Of a stretch of 40,169 bases of DNA, positions 16,084 to 23,703 are shown one piece after another; position 1 is the stretch's first letter, and each line of letters starts with the position of its first letter. Origin of the DNA: Dehalococcoidia bacterium (GTDB lineage: Bacteria > Chloroflexota > Dehalococcoidia > UBA2979); contig JALOAL010000019.1 of assembly GCA_023228825.1 (NCBI GenBank), positions 1 through 40,169 on the forward strand, read 5' to 3'. The position numbers were made by a program, and so were the translations under genes. The notes beneath the pieces are model-generated. The model ran no database searches, was not told the origin of the DNA, and worked only from the letters and a program-made list of their open reading frames with translations.

Positions 16084-16971
16084 GTGAGCCAGACGCCCTC
16101 TCCTACCTATGGCGGCCAGGCGGTCATCGAGGGCGTCATGATCCGTGGCGCCCGCGCGATGGCGATCGCGGTGCGGCGTCCGGACGGCGACATCCAGACG
16201 CGCTCGGACCAACTGGGCGGCCTCCACACCGGGCCGCTGCGCCGGGTGCCGTTGCTGCGCGGCATCCTGGTGCTCTTCGAGACCATGGTGCTCGGCGCGC
16301 GCGCCCTCACGTGGTCCTCCGCCATCGCCACGGGCGCGGTGGACGAGCACGGCGAGCCAGCCACGCTCACACGCGGCGAGATCGCGTTCATGGTGGTCAG
16401 CATGTCGATCGCCGTCACCGCGTTCTTCGTGGGGCCAGTGTTGGTCACGGCCTGGCTGGACGGGGTGCTCCCGCAGTGGGTCGTCCTGGGCATTGAGGGC
16501 GGCATCCGGCTGCTGCTGCTGCTGGGCTACATCTGGCTCATCGGTCGCTCTGACGACGTGCGGCGTGTATTCCAGTACCACGGCGCGGAACACATGGCGA
16601 TCGCCGCGTACGAGGACGGCCGCGACCTGACGGTGCCCGCCGTGCGCCGCTACCCGAAGGAGCACCCGCGCTGCGGCACCTCCTTCCTGTTGACGGTCGC
16701 GTTCGTCTCGATCGTCGTGTTTGCGTTTGTGGGGACGGACCCGCTCTGGTGGCGCATCGCCTCCCGCCTGGTGCTGGTGCCGGTGGTGGCTGCGGTCTCT
16801 TACGAAGCGATCCGGTTCGCGGGCTTCCACCAGGGGTGGCCGGTGGTGCGACTGCTCTTCGCGGGCAACATCGCCCTGCAACGGCTCACCACCCGCCTCC
16901 CGGACGACGAGCACATCCAGGTCGCCATCCGCGCGCTGGACGAGACGATGGCGGCGGAACAGGAAGGCTAG
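16084..16971 (+). CDS. DUF1385 (YqhQ-like) membrane protein
   Basis: A 295-aa polytopic membrane protein. Family marks are YGGQAVIEGVMIRG at the N-terminus and FQYHGAEHMAIAAYEDGRDLTVP followed by HPRCGTSF, conserved His, Glu and Cys residues that could bind metal. Four to six membrane helices separate them. The biochemical role is unknown in all species, as far as I know. The GTG at 16084 is chosen because a TACCCT -10 box sits six bases before it; the open frame upstream is not family-like. It stands alone between the L31 terminator and a repeat array. Confidence 0.9.
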   Translation: MSQTPSPTYGGQAVIEGVMIRGARAMAIAVRRPDGDIQTRSDQLGGLHTGPLRRVPLLRGILVLFETMVLGARALTWSSAIATGAVDEHGEPATLTRGEIAFMVVSMSIAVTAFFVGPVLVTAWLDGVLPQWVVLGIEGGIRLLLLLGYIWLIGRSDDVRRVFQYHGAEHMAIAAYEDGRDLTVPAVRRYPKEHPRCGTSFLLTVAFVSIVVFAFVGTDPLWWRIASRLVLVPVVAAVSYEAIRFAGFHQGWPVVRLLFAGNIALQRLTTRLPDDEHIQVAIRALDETMAAEQEG

Positions 16972-16978
16972 GCCACGC

Positions 16979-17042
16979 GCCTGATGCGGACTCCGCCTGA
17001 TGCGGACTCCGCCTGATGCGGACTCCGCCTGATGCGGACTCC
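16979..17042. repeat. Four exact 16-bp tandem repeats that fold into hairpins
   Basis: GCCTGATGCGGACTCC occurs four times without a mismatch (16979, 16995, 17011, 17027). Each junction contains TCCGC-CTGAT-GCGGA (a 5-bp stem) and each unit the palindrome GCGGA-C-TCCGC, so alternative hairpins are possible throughout. There are no spacers, so it is not CRISPR. It begins eight bases after the DUF1385 stop codon. Confidence 0.9.
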
Positions 17043-17135
17043 GGCGCCGGCCTTCGCATTGCCCTGGTGCGTCGAAGGCGCTGGCCCGCCGGAACTGAAG
17101 ACTGACTTTCGTCCCATGCCACCTATCACGCGCGC

Positions 17136-17172
17136 GCTATAATCCTGACTAAGTCACTCAAGTTCGCTGACT
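17136..17172 (+). promoter_or_regulatory. Consensus -10 and operator-like repeats for the DUF4395/thioredoxin operon
   Basis: A perfect TATAAT (17136-17141) is followed by the 11-bp palindrome TGACTAAGTCA (17144-17154), and CTGACTAA is repeated at 17143-17150 and 17165-17172, 22 bp apart (two helical turns). Sites overlapping the transcription start suggest repression by a dimeric regulator that I cannot name. No clear -35 is seen. Confidence 0.55.
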
Positions 17173-17231
17173 AACGCTAGCGAGTTCACGAGTCGACTCC
17201 GCCGTACGCGCGCACGCCAGGAGGCCTCGCG

Positions 17232-17714
17232 ATGACCACCACTGCCCCCACGTCCCCTTACCGTGTTGACCGCAACACGCTCCGTACCAACCAGGCGTTC
17301 ATCGTCGGGTTGAGCGTGCTCGCGTTCCTGCTGGGCACGGAGGCCGGCCGCTGGGTGGTGCTGGGGACCGCCCTCGTCATGTCGCTGGGCACGCTGCACG
17401 AGGGGTTGGCGCTGTTCAAGCAGGTACACCGACGCATCCTGAAGCCGGCGGGCATCCTGCCGGCCAACGTCCACATCGAGGACCCCATGCCGCACCAGTT
17501 CGCGCAGGCGATGGGCTCGGTGTTCCTGTTCGCCGCGTTCGCCGCCCTCGTCGGCGGCGCCGTGGCACTGGGGTGGGTGTTGACCTGGCTGGTGGCGGCG
17601 CTGGCGTTCGTGAACCTCACGGTGCAGTTCTGCGCCGGGTGCTTTGTCTACTTCCAGTTGGACCGCCGCGGCCTGCTGCCCTCCTCGATCGCCAGCACGC
17701 GCACCGCGTCCTGA
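17232..17714 (+). CDS. DUF4395 membrane protein with a CxxC motif
   Basis: A 160-aa protein with about four membrane helices. The N-terminus RVDRNTLRTNQAF and the C-terminal QFCAGCFVYFQL (Cys 134 and Cys 137) are typical of DUF4395. The family is often beside thioredoxin-like or sulfurtransferase genes, and the CxxC near the end of a membrane helix suggests a thiol-based redox or sulfur-transfer role; that is inference. The ATG follows an AGGAGG site. First gene of a two-gene operon with the thioredoxin, from the TATAAT promoter at 17136. Confidence 0.88.
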   Translation: MTTTAPTSPYRVDRNTLRTNQAFIVGLSVLAFLLGTEAGRWVVLGTALVMSLGTLHEGLALFKQVHRRILKPAGILPANVHIEDPMPHQFAQAMGSVFLFAAFAALVGGAVALGWVLTWLVAALAFVNLTVQFCAGCFVYFQLDRRGLLPSSIASTRTAS

Positions 17715-17739
17715 GCGCGTAGCCGAGACGCCCTGACAC

Positions 17740-18210
17740 ATGCTGGAACGCCTCCTGGTCGCCGGAACGGTGATCGCCCTCCTCACCGTCGCCATCGCCC
17801 TCGGCAGGCGCTGGTACGAGGCGCGCAACGCACGCATCGAGGTGCGCCTGCGCCAGTCCGTGCCGGCGATCGCGGGCGCGGGACGCGCGGTGGCGCCTCG
17901 CATCGTCTACTTCACCACCCGGACGTGCGTCGTCTGCAAGGCGCAGCAGGAACCGGCGATGGCGGCCCTCCGTCAGCGCGTGCAGGACCTGGTCGTCGAG
18001 CGGCACGACGCCGTGGAAGAACGCTCGCTGGCGGACGAGTACGGCGTGCTCTCCGTGCCCACCACCGCCGTCTATGACCGCCAGGGCCAACTGGTGACCG
18101 TGAACCGCGGGTTCACCCCCGCCGCCGTGCTGCTTGCGCAGGTCGAAGGCACCGAGCCCAGCCTGGAGGGCGGCGCGGAGATGTCGTCCGAACCGGTGGC
18201 GCCTCGATAG
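17740..18210 (+). CDS. Membrane-anchored thioredoxin-like protein
   Basis: A 156-aa protein with an N-terminal membrane helix (residues 4-22) and a thioredoxin fold. The active site is RTCVVCK (Cys 63 and Cys 66) rather than the usual CGPC, and the cis-proline is in LSVPTTA (Pro 107). It probably faces the outside or holds its domain at the inner membrane face; topology is not certain. It follows the DUF4395 gene by 25 bp and is likely the redox partner of its CxxC. Confidence 0.87.
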   Translation: MLERLLVAGTVIALLTVAIALGRRWYEARNARIEVRLRQSVPAIAGAGRAVAPRIVYFTTRTCVVCKAQQEPAMAALRQRVQDLVVERHDAVEERSLADEYGVLSVPTTAVYDRQGQLVTVNRGFTPAAVLLAQVEGTEPSLEGGAEMSSEPVAPR

Positions 18211-18255
18211 GCCCGGGGTAGTTCCGGCGCCCTGCCCGCTGACGCGCCGTCACGC

Positions 18256-18261
18256 TAGGAT
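18256..18261 (+). promoter_or_regulatory. -10 box TAGGAT for cofD
   Basis: TAGGAT, seven bases, then the GTG at 18269. There is no Shine-Dalgarno, and family N-termini begin at that GTG. Confidence 0.45.
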
Positions 18262-18268
18262 GACCGGC

Positions 18269-19216
18269 GTGAAGATCACCGTGCTGGCCGGGGGGATTGG
18301 CGCCGCGAGGTTTCTCGCCGGCCTGCAGCGCGTGGTCGATCCCACCTCGATCACCGCGATCTGCAACGTCTCCGACGACCTGACGTGGCACGGCCTCCAC
18401 GTTTCGCCTGACATCGACTCCGTGCTCTACACGCTGGCGGGCGAGGAGGGCGAGCACGGCTGGGGCGTCCGAGGCGACACCACGGTGGTGCTGGACGAAC
18501 TCCGCGCGCTGGGCGGCGACGCCTGGTTCACCATCGGCGACCGCGACCTGGCGACACACCTGCTGCGCACGGCGCGTCTCCTGAACGGCGGCACGCTGAC
18601 CGAGAGCACGGCGGCCCTCGCGAGGGCGCGCGGGGTGGGCGTCACCGTGCTGCCCGTGACGGACGACCCGCATCCCACCATCATCCGCACGGCGGAGGGC
18701 GACCTCTCTTTCCAGGACTACTTCGTACGCCGCCGCGCGCAGGGTGACGTGCTGGGCTTCGACTTCCCGGGCGCGGACGCCGCCCGCCCGGCGCCCGGGG
18801 TGCTGCGCGCCATTGGCGAGGCGGACCTGGTGGTGATCGCGCCCAGCAACCCCTTCGTCTCCATTGGACCGCTGCTGCTCGTGCCCGGCGTACGCCAGAC
18901 GCTGGCGGACGCGCACGCCAGGCGCGTGGCCGTCTCCCCCATCGTGGGTGGCGCGGCGGTGAAGGGCCCCGCGGCGGACATGCTGCGCTCGCTGGGGCAC
19001 GAGGTCTCCGCGCTCGCCGTCGCCTCGCTCTATCGAGGGCTCGTGGATCTGTTCGTGCTGGACGCGGTAGACGAGGCGCTGCTGTCGGAGGTGCGCGCGC
19101 TGGGCATGGACGCGCTGGCCGTGGACACGATGATGACCGGAGACGAGGGCCGCGAGCGCGTGGCGCGCAACGTCCTGGCGGCGGCCGGCTTCGACGCGGA
19201 CGGGCTGCCGGCGTGA
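18269..19216 (+). CDS. cofD: 2-phospho-L-lactate (or PEP-derived) transferase CofD/FbiA
   Basis: Transfers the phosphoenolpyruvyl or phospholactyl group from its GDP-linked donor to FO, making (dehydro-)F420-0. The 315-aa sequence begins MKITVLAGGIGAARFL and includes CNVSDDLTWHGLHVSPDIDSVLY and APSNPFVSIGP, all diagnostic. The GTG at 18269 matches the family start and is preceded by TAGGAT, so it is likely leaderless; the ATG at 18260 would add three residues. Its stop overlaps the cofC GTG by four bases. First gene of the F420 cassette. Confidence 0.95.
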   Translation: MKITVLAGGIGAARFLAGLQRVVDPTSITAICNVSDDLTWHGLHVSPDIDSVLYTLAGEEGEHGWGVRGDTTVVLDELRALGGDAWFTIGDRDLATHLLRTARLLNGGTLTESTAALARARGVGVTVLPVTDDPHPTIIRTAEGDLSFQDYFVRRRAQGDVLGFDFPGADAARPAPGVLRAIGEADLVVIAPSNPFVSIGPLLLVPGVRQTLADAHARRVAVSPIVGGAAVKGPAADMLRSLGHEVSALAVASLYRGLVDLFVLDAVDEALLSEVRALGMDALAVDTMMTGDEGRERVARNVLAAAGFDADGLPA

Positions 19217-19887
19217 CGGCTGCCGACACGTCCGGCCACACGGGCGCGGACTACGTGGTGATCGTGGCGGTGCAGGACGCGAGCCGCGCGAAGAGCCGCC
19301 TGGGCGCTGGCCTGGATGCCGGGATGCGTCGCTCGCTGGTCATCGCCATGCTGGACGACCTGCTGTCGGCCGTGCGCGAAGTGTGGCGCGGCCGCGTCGT
19401 CGTCGTGAGCGCGGACGCGGTCTACGACCCCATCGCGCGAGACCACGGGGCGCAGGTGATCCGGGACGGCGGCACCGGCTACAACGAGGCGGTGACCATG
19501 GCGCTGGAGGCCGTCGGCGGTGCGGAGGCGGCCCTCGTGCTGCCGGGCGACCTGCCCCACGCCACCCCCACCGCGATCGCCACACTGCTCAACGCGCTCG
19601 AGGAACCCGGGGTGTCTGTGCTGGCGGCGGACGACGGCGGCACGCTGGCGCTGGGCCTGACGCCGCCGGACGTGATCCTCCCCGCGTTCGGGCCGGACTC
19701 GGCACAGCGACACATCCAGGCCGGCCATGCGGCCGGGGTGCGCACCTCGCTCGGCCGCCTGCCGGACCTGCGGCACGACGTGGACACGCTGGAAGACCTG
19801 GCGCGGGTGTGGGACCGCGTAGGCGAGGCGACCACGGCACTCCTGGAGCACCTGCCCCTCCCGGTGAACGGAGCACGCGATGACTGA
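19213..19887 (+). CDS. cofC: Phosphoenolpyruvate (or phospholactate) guanylyltransferase CofC/FbiD
   Basis: Makes the activated GDP-linked three-carbon donor used by CofD. The 224-aa protein has the nucleotidyltransferase motif AVQDASRAKSRLG, the acidic LPGDLPHA metal site (the DxP motif) and GTGYNEAV, as in CofC. The GTG start overlaps the cofD stop (GTGA) and its own stop overlaps the next gene by eight bases, so all three genes are translationally coupled. In mycobacteria and Thermomicrobium-like bacteria the substrate is phosphoenolpyruvate rather than phospholactate; the adjacent nitroreductase fits that route. Confidence 0.9.
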   Translation: MTAADTSGHTGADYVVIVAVQDASRAKSRLGAGLDAGMRRSLVIAMLDDLLSAVREVWRGRVVVVSADAVYDPIARDHGAQVIRDGGTGYNEAVTMALEAVGGAEAALVLPGDLPHATPTAIATLLNALEEPGVSVLAADDGGTLALGLTPPDVILPAFGPDSAQRHIQAGHAAGVRTSLGRLPDLRHDVDTLEDLARVWDRVGEATTALLEHLPLPVNGARDD

Positions 19888-20503
19888 CACCCCCGCCCCC
19901 CGGCCGATCGAGGACGCCATCCGCGCGAGGCGCTCCATCCGCGGCCTGGAGGGGCCTCCCCTGCCGCCCGAGCAGGTCGAGGCGCTCGTGCTCCTGGCCT
20001 GCACCGCTCCGGCGCCACACCACACGCAGCCGTGGCGCTTCGTGGAGGTCTCGCCGGAGCGACGCTCCGCACTCGCGACGGCGATGGGCGAGGCGTGGCG
20101 GGCCGACCTGGACCGTGATGGGGTACCCGTGGCGCAGCAGGACCGCGCCCTGGCCCGTTCTCGCCGCCAGGTCGAGGGCGCACCCACGCTGCTGCTGGGC
20201 TGCCTTGTGGCGGACGGCCTGCGCGTGTACCAGGACGACCGCCGCGCGCGGGCGGAATGGGGGCTGGCGCAGCACTCCTTCGGCGCGGCGCTGCAGAACA
20301 TCCTGCTCGCCGCCGCCTCGCGCGGCCTGGGCGCCTTCTGGATCTCCGCGCCGCTCTACGCGCAGGACGCCGTCCGAAGCGCACTCGACCTGGACGAGGC
20401 GTGGCAACCGCAGGCCTTCGTGGCGCTCGGCCACCCCAGCGCGGACTACCGCCCCTTCGACCGCCCGGAGCCTGACCTGGGCGTGCACTTCACGCGGCGC
20501 TAA
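19880..20503 (+). CDS. FMN nitroreductase, FbiB C-terminal-like (probable dehydro-F420-0 reductase)
   Basis: A 207-aa nitroreductase-fold protein. ARRSIRGLEGPPL and the signature TAPAPHHTQPWRFV match the C-terminal half of mycobacterial FbiB, which reduces dehydro-F420-0 with FMN. In FbiB this domain is fused to a CofE gamma-glutamyl ligase; here it stands alone and no CofE is in the window. The ATG at 19880 overlaps the cofC end. Its TAA shares bases with the stop of the convergent HAD gene. The reaction is inferred from the operon and the family, and a generic nitroreductase role is possible. Confidence 0.83.
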   Translation: MTDTPAPRPIEDAIRARRSIRGLEGPPLPPEQVEALVLLACTAPAPHHTQPWRFVEVSPERRSALATAMGEAWRADLDRDGVPVAQQDRALARSRRQVEGAPTLLLGCLVADGLRVYQDDRRARAEWGLAQHSFGAALQNILLAAASRGLGAFWISAPLYAQDAVRSALDLDEAWQPQAFVALGHPSADYRPFDRPEPDLGVHFTRR

Positions 20504-21213
20504 GGGCCGTCCGGCAGCACCACCATGCTCGGCAGGTCGCGCAGGCTGCGGATGACCGGCATCCCCGGGTCCGCGGACGTGTCCACGGTGCCCTCGCGGT
20601 CCAGCAGCACGCCGTGCATGCCGGCGGCGAGGGCGGGCGCCACGTCGTTGTCGATGCGGTCCCCCACCATGAGGGAGCGCGAGGTCTCCGCGCCGGCCTT
20701 CGCCAGGGCGGCCTCGAAGAAGGCGGGGTGTGGCTTGGCCAGGCCGGCCTCCTCCGCGCCAAAGAGGACGTGCATCAGGTCCATGACGGGCGTGCGCATG
20801 AGGGCGGCGTTGCCGTTGGTTGCCGTGGCCAGGCGGAAGCCGCGCTCGCGCAGGACGCGGAGCGGTTCCACCACGTCGTCGTAGGCGGCCAGCGCGCCGT
20901 CCCGCGCCTCGTAGAACACGCGCGAGGCCTCGGCAGCGGCGTCCGGATCCGTGACGCCGCGTTCCGCAAGCACCTGCTGGAACGAGGCGGCGCGCACTTC
21001 CGTCAGGGTGCGTCGCTCCCGCCCCTGCTGGTAGAAGCGGTCGCGCGTCTCCGTGAGCACGGCGGGGGTGACAAGTCTGCCGGTGCGCTCCGAGAGCAGC
21101 GTCGCCGCCGCCTCGAGGCCAGCGCGAAGCGAAGCGCGGAAGTCCACGAGCGTGCCGTCTACGTCGAAGAAGATGTGCGTGATGGCGTAGGGGGCTCGGG
21201 AGGCAGGCGGCAC
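20500..21213 (-). CDS. HAD-superfamily phosphatase (subfamily IA, YjjG-like)
   Basis: A 237-aa hydrolase with all four HAD motifs: FFDVDGTLVD (nucleophile Asp and acid Asp), ATNGN, the Lys of AKPHP, and GDRIDND. The cap is the all-helical type inserted after motif I. Family members dephosphorylate nucleotides or sugar phosphates; the substrate is unknown. The GTG at 21213 lies 15 bp after the hisF stop, so it is probably the last gene of the his operon, which makes a role near histidine synthesis (for example histidinol phosphate) possible but unproven. Its TAG overlaps the stop of the convergent nitroreductase. Confidence 0.86.
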   Translation of the reverse strand: MPPASRAPYAITHIFFDVDGTLVDFRASLRAGLEAAATLLSERTGRLVTPAVLTETRDRFYQQGRERRTLTEVRAASFQQVLAERGVTDPDAAAEASRVFYEARDGALAAYDDVVEPLRVLRERGFRLATATNGNAALMRTPVMDLMHVLFGAEEAGLAKPHPAFFEAALAKAGAETSRSLMVGDRIDNDVAPALAAGMHGVLLDREGTVDTSADPGMPVIRSLRDLPSMVVLPDGP

Positions 21214-21228
21214 GGACGGTCTCGCTTG

Positions 21229-22026
21229 CTAGGCTCCGGAAGCCGCGTCGGGCGCCTCGGGCGCATCGACCGGCCGCATGGGGACGCCTCGTCCGGCCAG
21301 GTAGGCCTTGAGCGAGGGAATGTCGTACGTGCCGAAGTGGAAGATCGAGGCGGCGAGCACGGCGGAGGCCCCTCCCTCCATCAGCGCGTCGTAGAGGTGC
21401 TCCGGCTTGCCCGCCCCGCCCGAGGCGATCACGGGCACGTCCACGGCGCTAGTGATGCGTTGCAGGAGGGGGATGTCGTAGCCGTCCTGGTGGCCGTCCG
21501 AGTCCATGGAAGTCACCAGCAGTTCGCCGGCGCCTCGCTCCACGGCCTCGCGCGCCCACTCCACGGCGTCACGGCCGGTGGCGGTGCGGCCGCCGTGGGT
21601 GAAGACCTCCCACGTCTCCGAACCCGTGCGCTTGGCGTCCACCGCCACCACGATGCACTGCGAGCCGAAGCCCCGAGCGCCTTCCTCGATCAGGTCGGGG
21701 CGCTCCACGGCGGCGGTATTCATGGAGACCTTGTCCGCGCCGCACTCCAGCATCATGCGCACGTCCTGCGCGGACCGCACGCCGCCCCCCACGGTGAGCG
21801 GGATGAACACCTGGTCCGCAGTCTCGCGGATGATGTCGTACACGCTCGTGCGCGCCTCGGACGAGGCGGTGATGTCGAGGAACACGAGTTCGTCCGCACC
21901 CTGGCGGTCGTACTTCGCCGCCAGTTCCACGGGGTCGCCGGCGTCACGCAGTTCGACGAAGGACACGCCCTTCACCACGCGGCCGTTGTCCACGTCAAAG
22001 CAGGGGATGATGCGGCGAGTGAGCAT
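21229..22026 (-). CDS. hisF: Imidazole glycerol phosphate synthase cyclase subunit HisF
   Basis: With HisH it converts PRFAR and glutamine-derived ammonia into imidazole glycerol phosphate and AICAR. The 265-aa TIM barrel has catalytic Asp 11 (IPCFDVDNGRVVKG) and Asp 130 (VVAVDAKR), plus the phosphate-binding IASGGAGKPEH and LAASIFH loops. The last 20 residues are an Ala/Pro/Asp tail beyond the usual end. Third in hisH-hisA-hisF; 26 bp after hisA. Confidence 0.96.
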   Translation of the reverse strand: MLTRRIIPCFDVDNGRVVKGVSFVELRDAGDPVELAAKYDRQGADELVFLDITASSEARTSVYDIIRETADQVFIPLTVGGGVRSAQDVRMMLECGADKVSMNTAAVERPDLIEEGARGFGSQCIVVAVDAKRTGSETWEVFTHGGRTATGRDAVEWAREAVERGAGELLVTSMDSDGHQDGYDIPLLQRITSAVDVPVIASGGAGKPEHLYDALMEGGASAVLAASIFHFGTYDIPSLKAYLAGRGVPMRPVDAPEAPDAASGA

Positions 22027-22052
22027 GGCAAGGCCTCTCGGGTGGACCGCTG

Positions 22053-22766
22053 CTAGACCGCGGCGGCCAGCGCCTCGGGCAGGCGGATGTCGCCGGTGTA
22101 GAGCGCGCGCCCAACGATCGCGCCCTCCACTCCGCAGTCGGCCAGGCGCTGGATATCCTCCACGCTGCCCACGCCGCCAGCGGCAATGACCTTGACGGAG
22201 GTGGCGGAGGTCAGCCGCTCGTACATCTCGAAGTTCGGGCCGTCCGTCACGCCGTCGCGCAGGATGTCCGTGTAGACGATGCGCTCCACGCCCATGGCGG
22301 AGATGTGCTCGATGAACTGGAGGGGGTCCAGGTCCGTGGACTCCGTCCAGCCCTCCAGGCTGACCTTGCCCTCCCGCGCGTCCACGGAGACCACCAGGCG
22401 GTCACGCGCCACCGCGATGGACTCGCGGAGGAAGGTGGGATCCTTCACGGCCCCGGTGCCGATCACCACGCGGTTCACGCCGGCGTCCAGCATCTCCCGC
22501 ACCATCTCCACGGTGCGGATGCCGCCGCTGGTCTGCACGGCGCAACTGGCCGAGTCCACGATGTCTGAGATGACCTTCGCGTTGGAGCGGACGCCCGTCC
22601 GCGCGCCGTCCAGGTCCACCACATGGATGCGATCCGCCCCCTGCGAGGCCCACCGCACCGCCATGGCCACCGGGTCGTCGCTGAAGACGGTTTCACGGGA
22701 GTAGTCGCCCTGCGCCAGACGCACGCACTTGCCACCCAGGACATCGATCGCCGGAATGATCTCCAA
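22053..22766 (-). CDS. hisA: ProFAR isomerase HisA
   Basis: Isomerises ProFAR to PRFAR in histidine synthesis. The TIM barrel starts EIIPAIDVLGGKCVRLAQGDY; catalytic Asp 8 and Asp 129 (VVSVDAREG) are in place and TDILRDGVTDGPN is typical. The start is a TTG at 22766, preceded by AGGAAAGG nine bases upstream; there is no nearby ATG or GTG, and longer in-frame extensions overlap hisH out of frame. The 237-aa length fits. A separate TrpF is not visible, so a bifunctional PriA role cannot be judged. Confidence 0.93.
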   Translation of the reverse strand: MEIIPAIDVLGGKCVRLAQGDYSRETVFSDDPVAMAVRWASQGADRIHVVDLDGARTGVRSNAKVISDIVDSASCAVQTSGGIRTVEMVREMLDAGVNRVVIGTGAVKDPTFLRESIAVARDRLVVSVDAREGKVSLEGWTESTDLDPLQFIEHISAMGVERIVYTDILRDGVTDGPNFEMYERLTSATSVKVIAAGGVGSVEDIQRLADCGVEGAIVGRALYTGDIRLPEALAAAV

Positions 22767-22798
22767 AAACCTGGCCCTTTCCTGACGGCAGGGGCCCC

Positions 22799-23449
22799 CT
22801 AGCGGGCGCCGGCCTCCACCGGGGCGATGGAACCACGTTCCTTCGCCAGGCGAATGAAGTTCGAATACAGCCGCAGCCCCGTCCGCCCGGACTTCTCCGG
22901 GTGGAACTGCGTGGCCACCACATTGTCCCGCCCCACCACCGAGGCGAAGCGCACGCCCTCGTACTCCGTCTCCCCGAGGACGACCGAGGGGTCGGCTGGG
23001 GCCGGGTGGTACGAGTGCACGAAGTAGAAGTACGAACCGTCCGGGATGCCCTCGAAGACCGGGTGGTCCACGCGCATCTCCACGGTGTTCCAGCCCATGT
23101 GCGGCACGGTCATCCCGCGCGGGAAGCGCACGATGCGGCCAGGCAGTACGCCCAGGCACGGGTGCTCGCCGCCCTCCTCGGAGACGTCGAACAGGGCCTG
23201 TTGCCCCATGCACACGCCGAGGAACGGGCGGTCGGAGGCGATGTAGTCCAGGATGGGCCCGTCCAGCCCCGAGCGCCTCAGGTTGGCCATGGTGTCCGCA
23301 GCCGCGCCCACGCCCGGCAGGATGAGTGCCCTCGCAGCGGCGACCTCCGCGGGGACGGCGGTGATGCGCGGCTCCACGCCCGCATGCGCCACGGCACGCG
23401 CCACGCTGCGGAGGTTGCCCGCGCCGTAGTCGACAATCACCAGGTCCAT
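22799..23449 (-). CDS. hisH: Imidazole glycerol phosphate synthase glutaminase subunit HisH
   Basis: A class I glutamine amidotransferase that feeds ammonia to HisF. The catalytic triad is Cys 80 (FLGVCMGQQ), His 183 and Glu 185 (FHPEKSG), and the oxyanion strand is LPGVGAA. The 216-aa length is usual. First gene of the operon on the minus strand; its leader starts at a TACACT box about 80 bases upstream. Confidence 0.95.
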   Translation of the reverse strand: MDLVIVDYGAGNLRSVARAVAHAGVEPRITAVPAEVAAARALILPGVGAAADTMANLRRSGLDGPILDYIASDRPFLGVCMGQQALFDVSEEGGEHPCLGVLPGRIVRFPRGMTVPHMGWNTVEMRVDHPVFEGIPDGSYFYFVHSYHPAPADPSVVLGETEYEGVRFASVVGRDNVVATQFHPEKSGRTGLRLYSNFIRLAKERGSIAPVEAGAR

Positions 23450-23527
23450 GCTGTGTTCACCACACCCAATCAGGGCGCCACAAGCGTCCCCTGAAGCACC
23501 CAGGGTCTCTCGGGTAGCGTCATCACC

Positions 23528-23533
23528 AGTGTA
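23528..23533 (-). promoter_or_regulatory. -10 box TACACT of the his operon
   Basis: On the minus strand TACACT (23533-23528) lies about 78 bases before the hisH ATG. A short reading frame of 17 codons begins four bases after it and ends 20 bases before hisH; it contains no run of His codons. Confidence 0.45.
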
Positions 23534-23691
23534 CCCCGGGGGTTCATTACGTCATGTCGCCTCGTCCGTCCGAGGCGCTGCGGATCCCTCGCTCGTCTCG
23601 GTGATTCTCGCCGTCCTTCGTTGCCGGCACGTTGCCTCGCCGTCCTGCGGCTCGGTGACGTTTGCCGGCGGGCCGCGGGCGCGCTCCCCCG

Positions 23692-23697
23692 TATACT
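23692..23697 (+). promoter_or_regulatory. -10 box TATACT of leaderless ligA
   Basis: TATACT, six bases, then the ATG at 23704. No ribosome site is present. Confidence 0.6.
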
Positions 23698-23703
23698 CGA
23701 GGC

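Noticed and set aside
16979..17042. CRISPR array
   Set aside because: Four repeats are directly adjacent with no spacers, and no cas gene is near.
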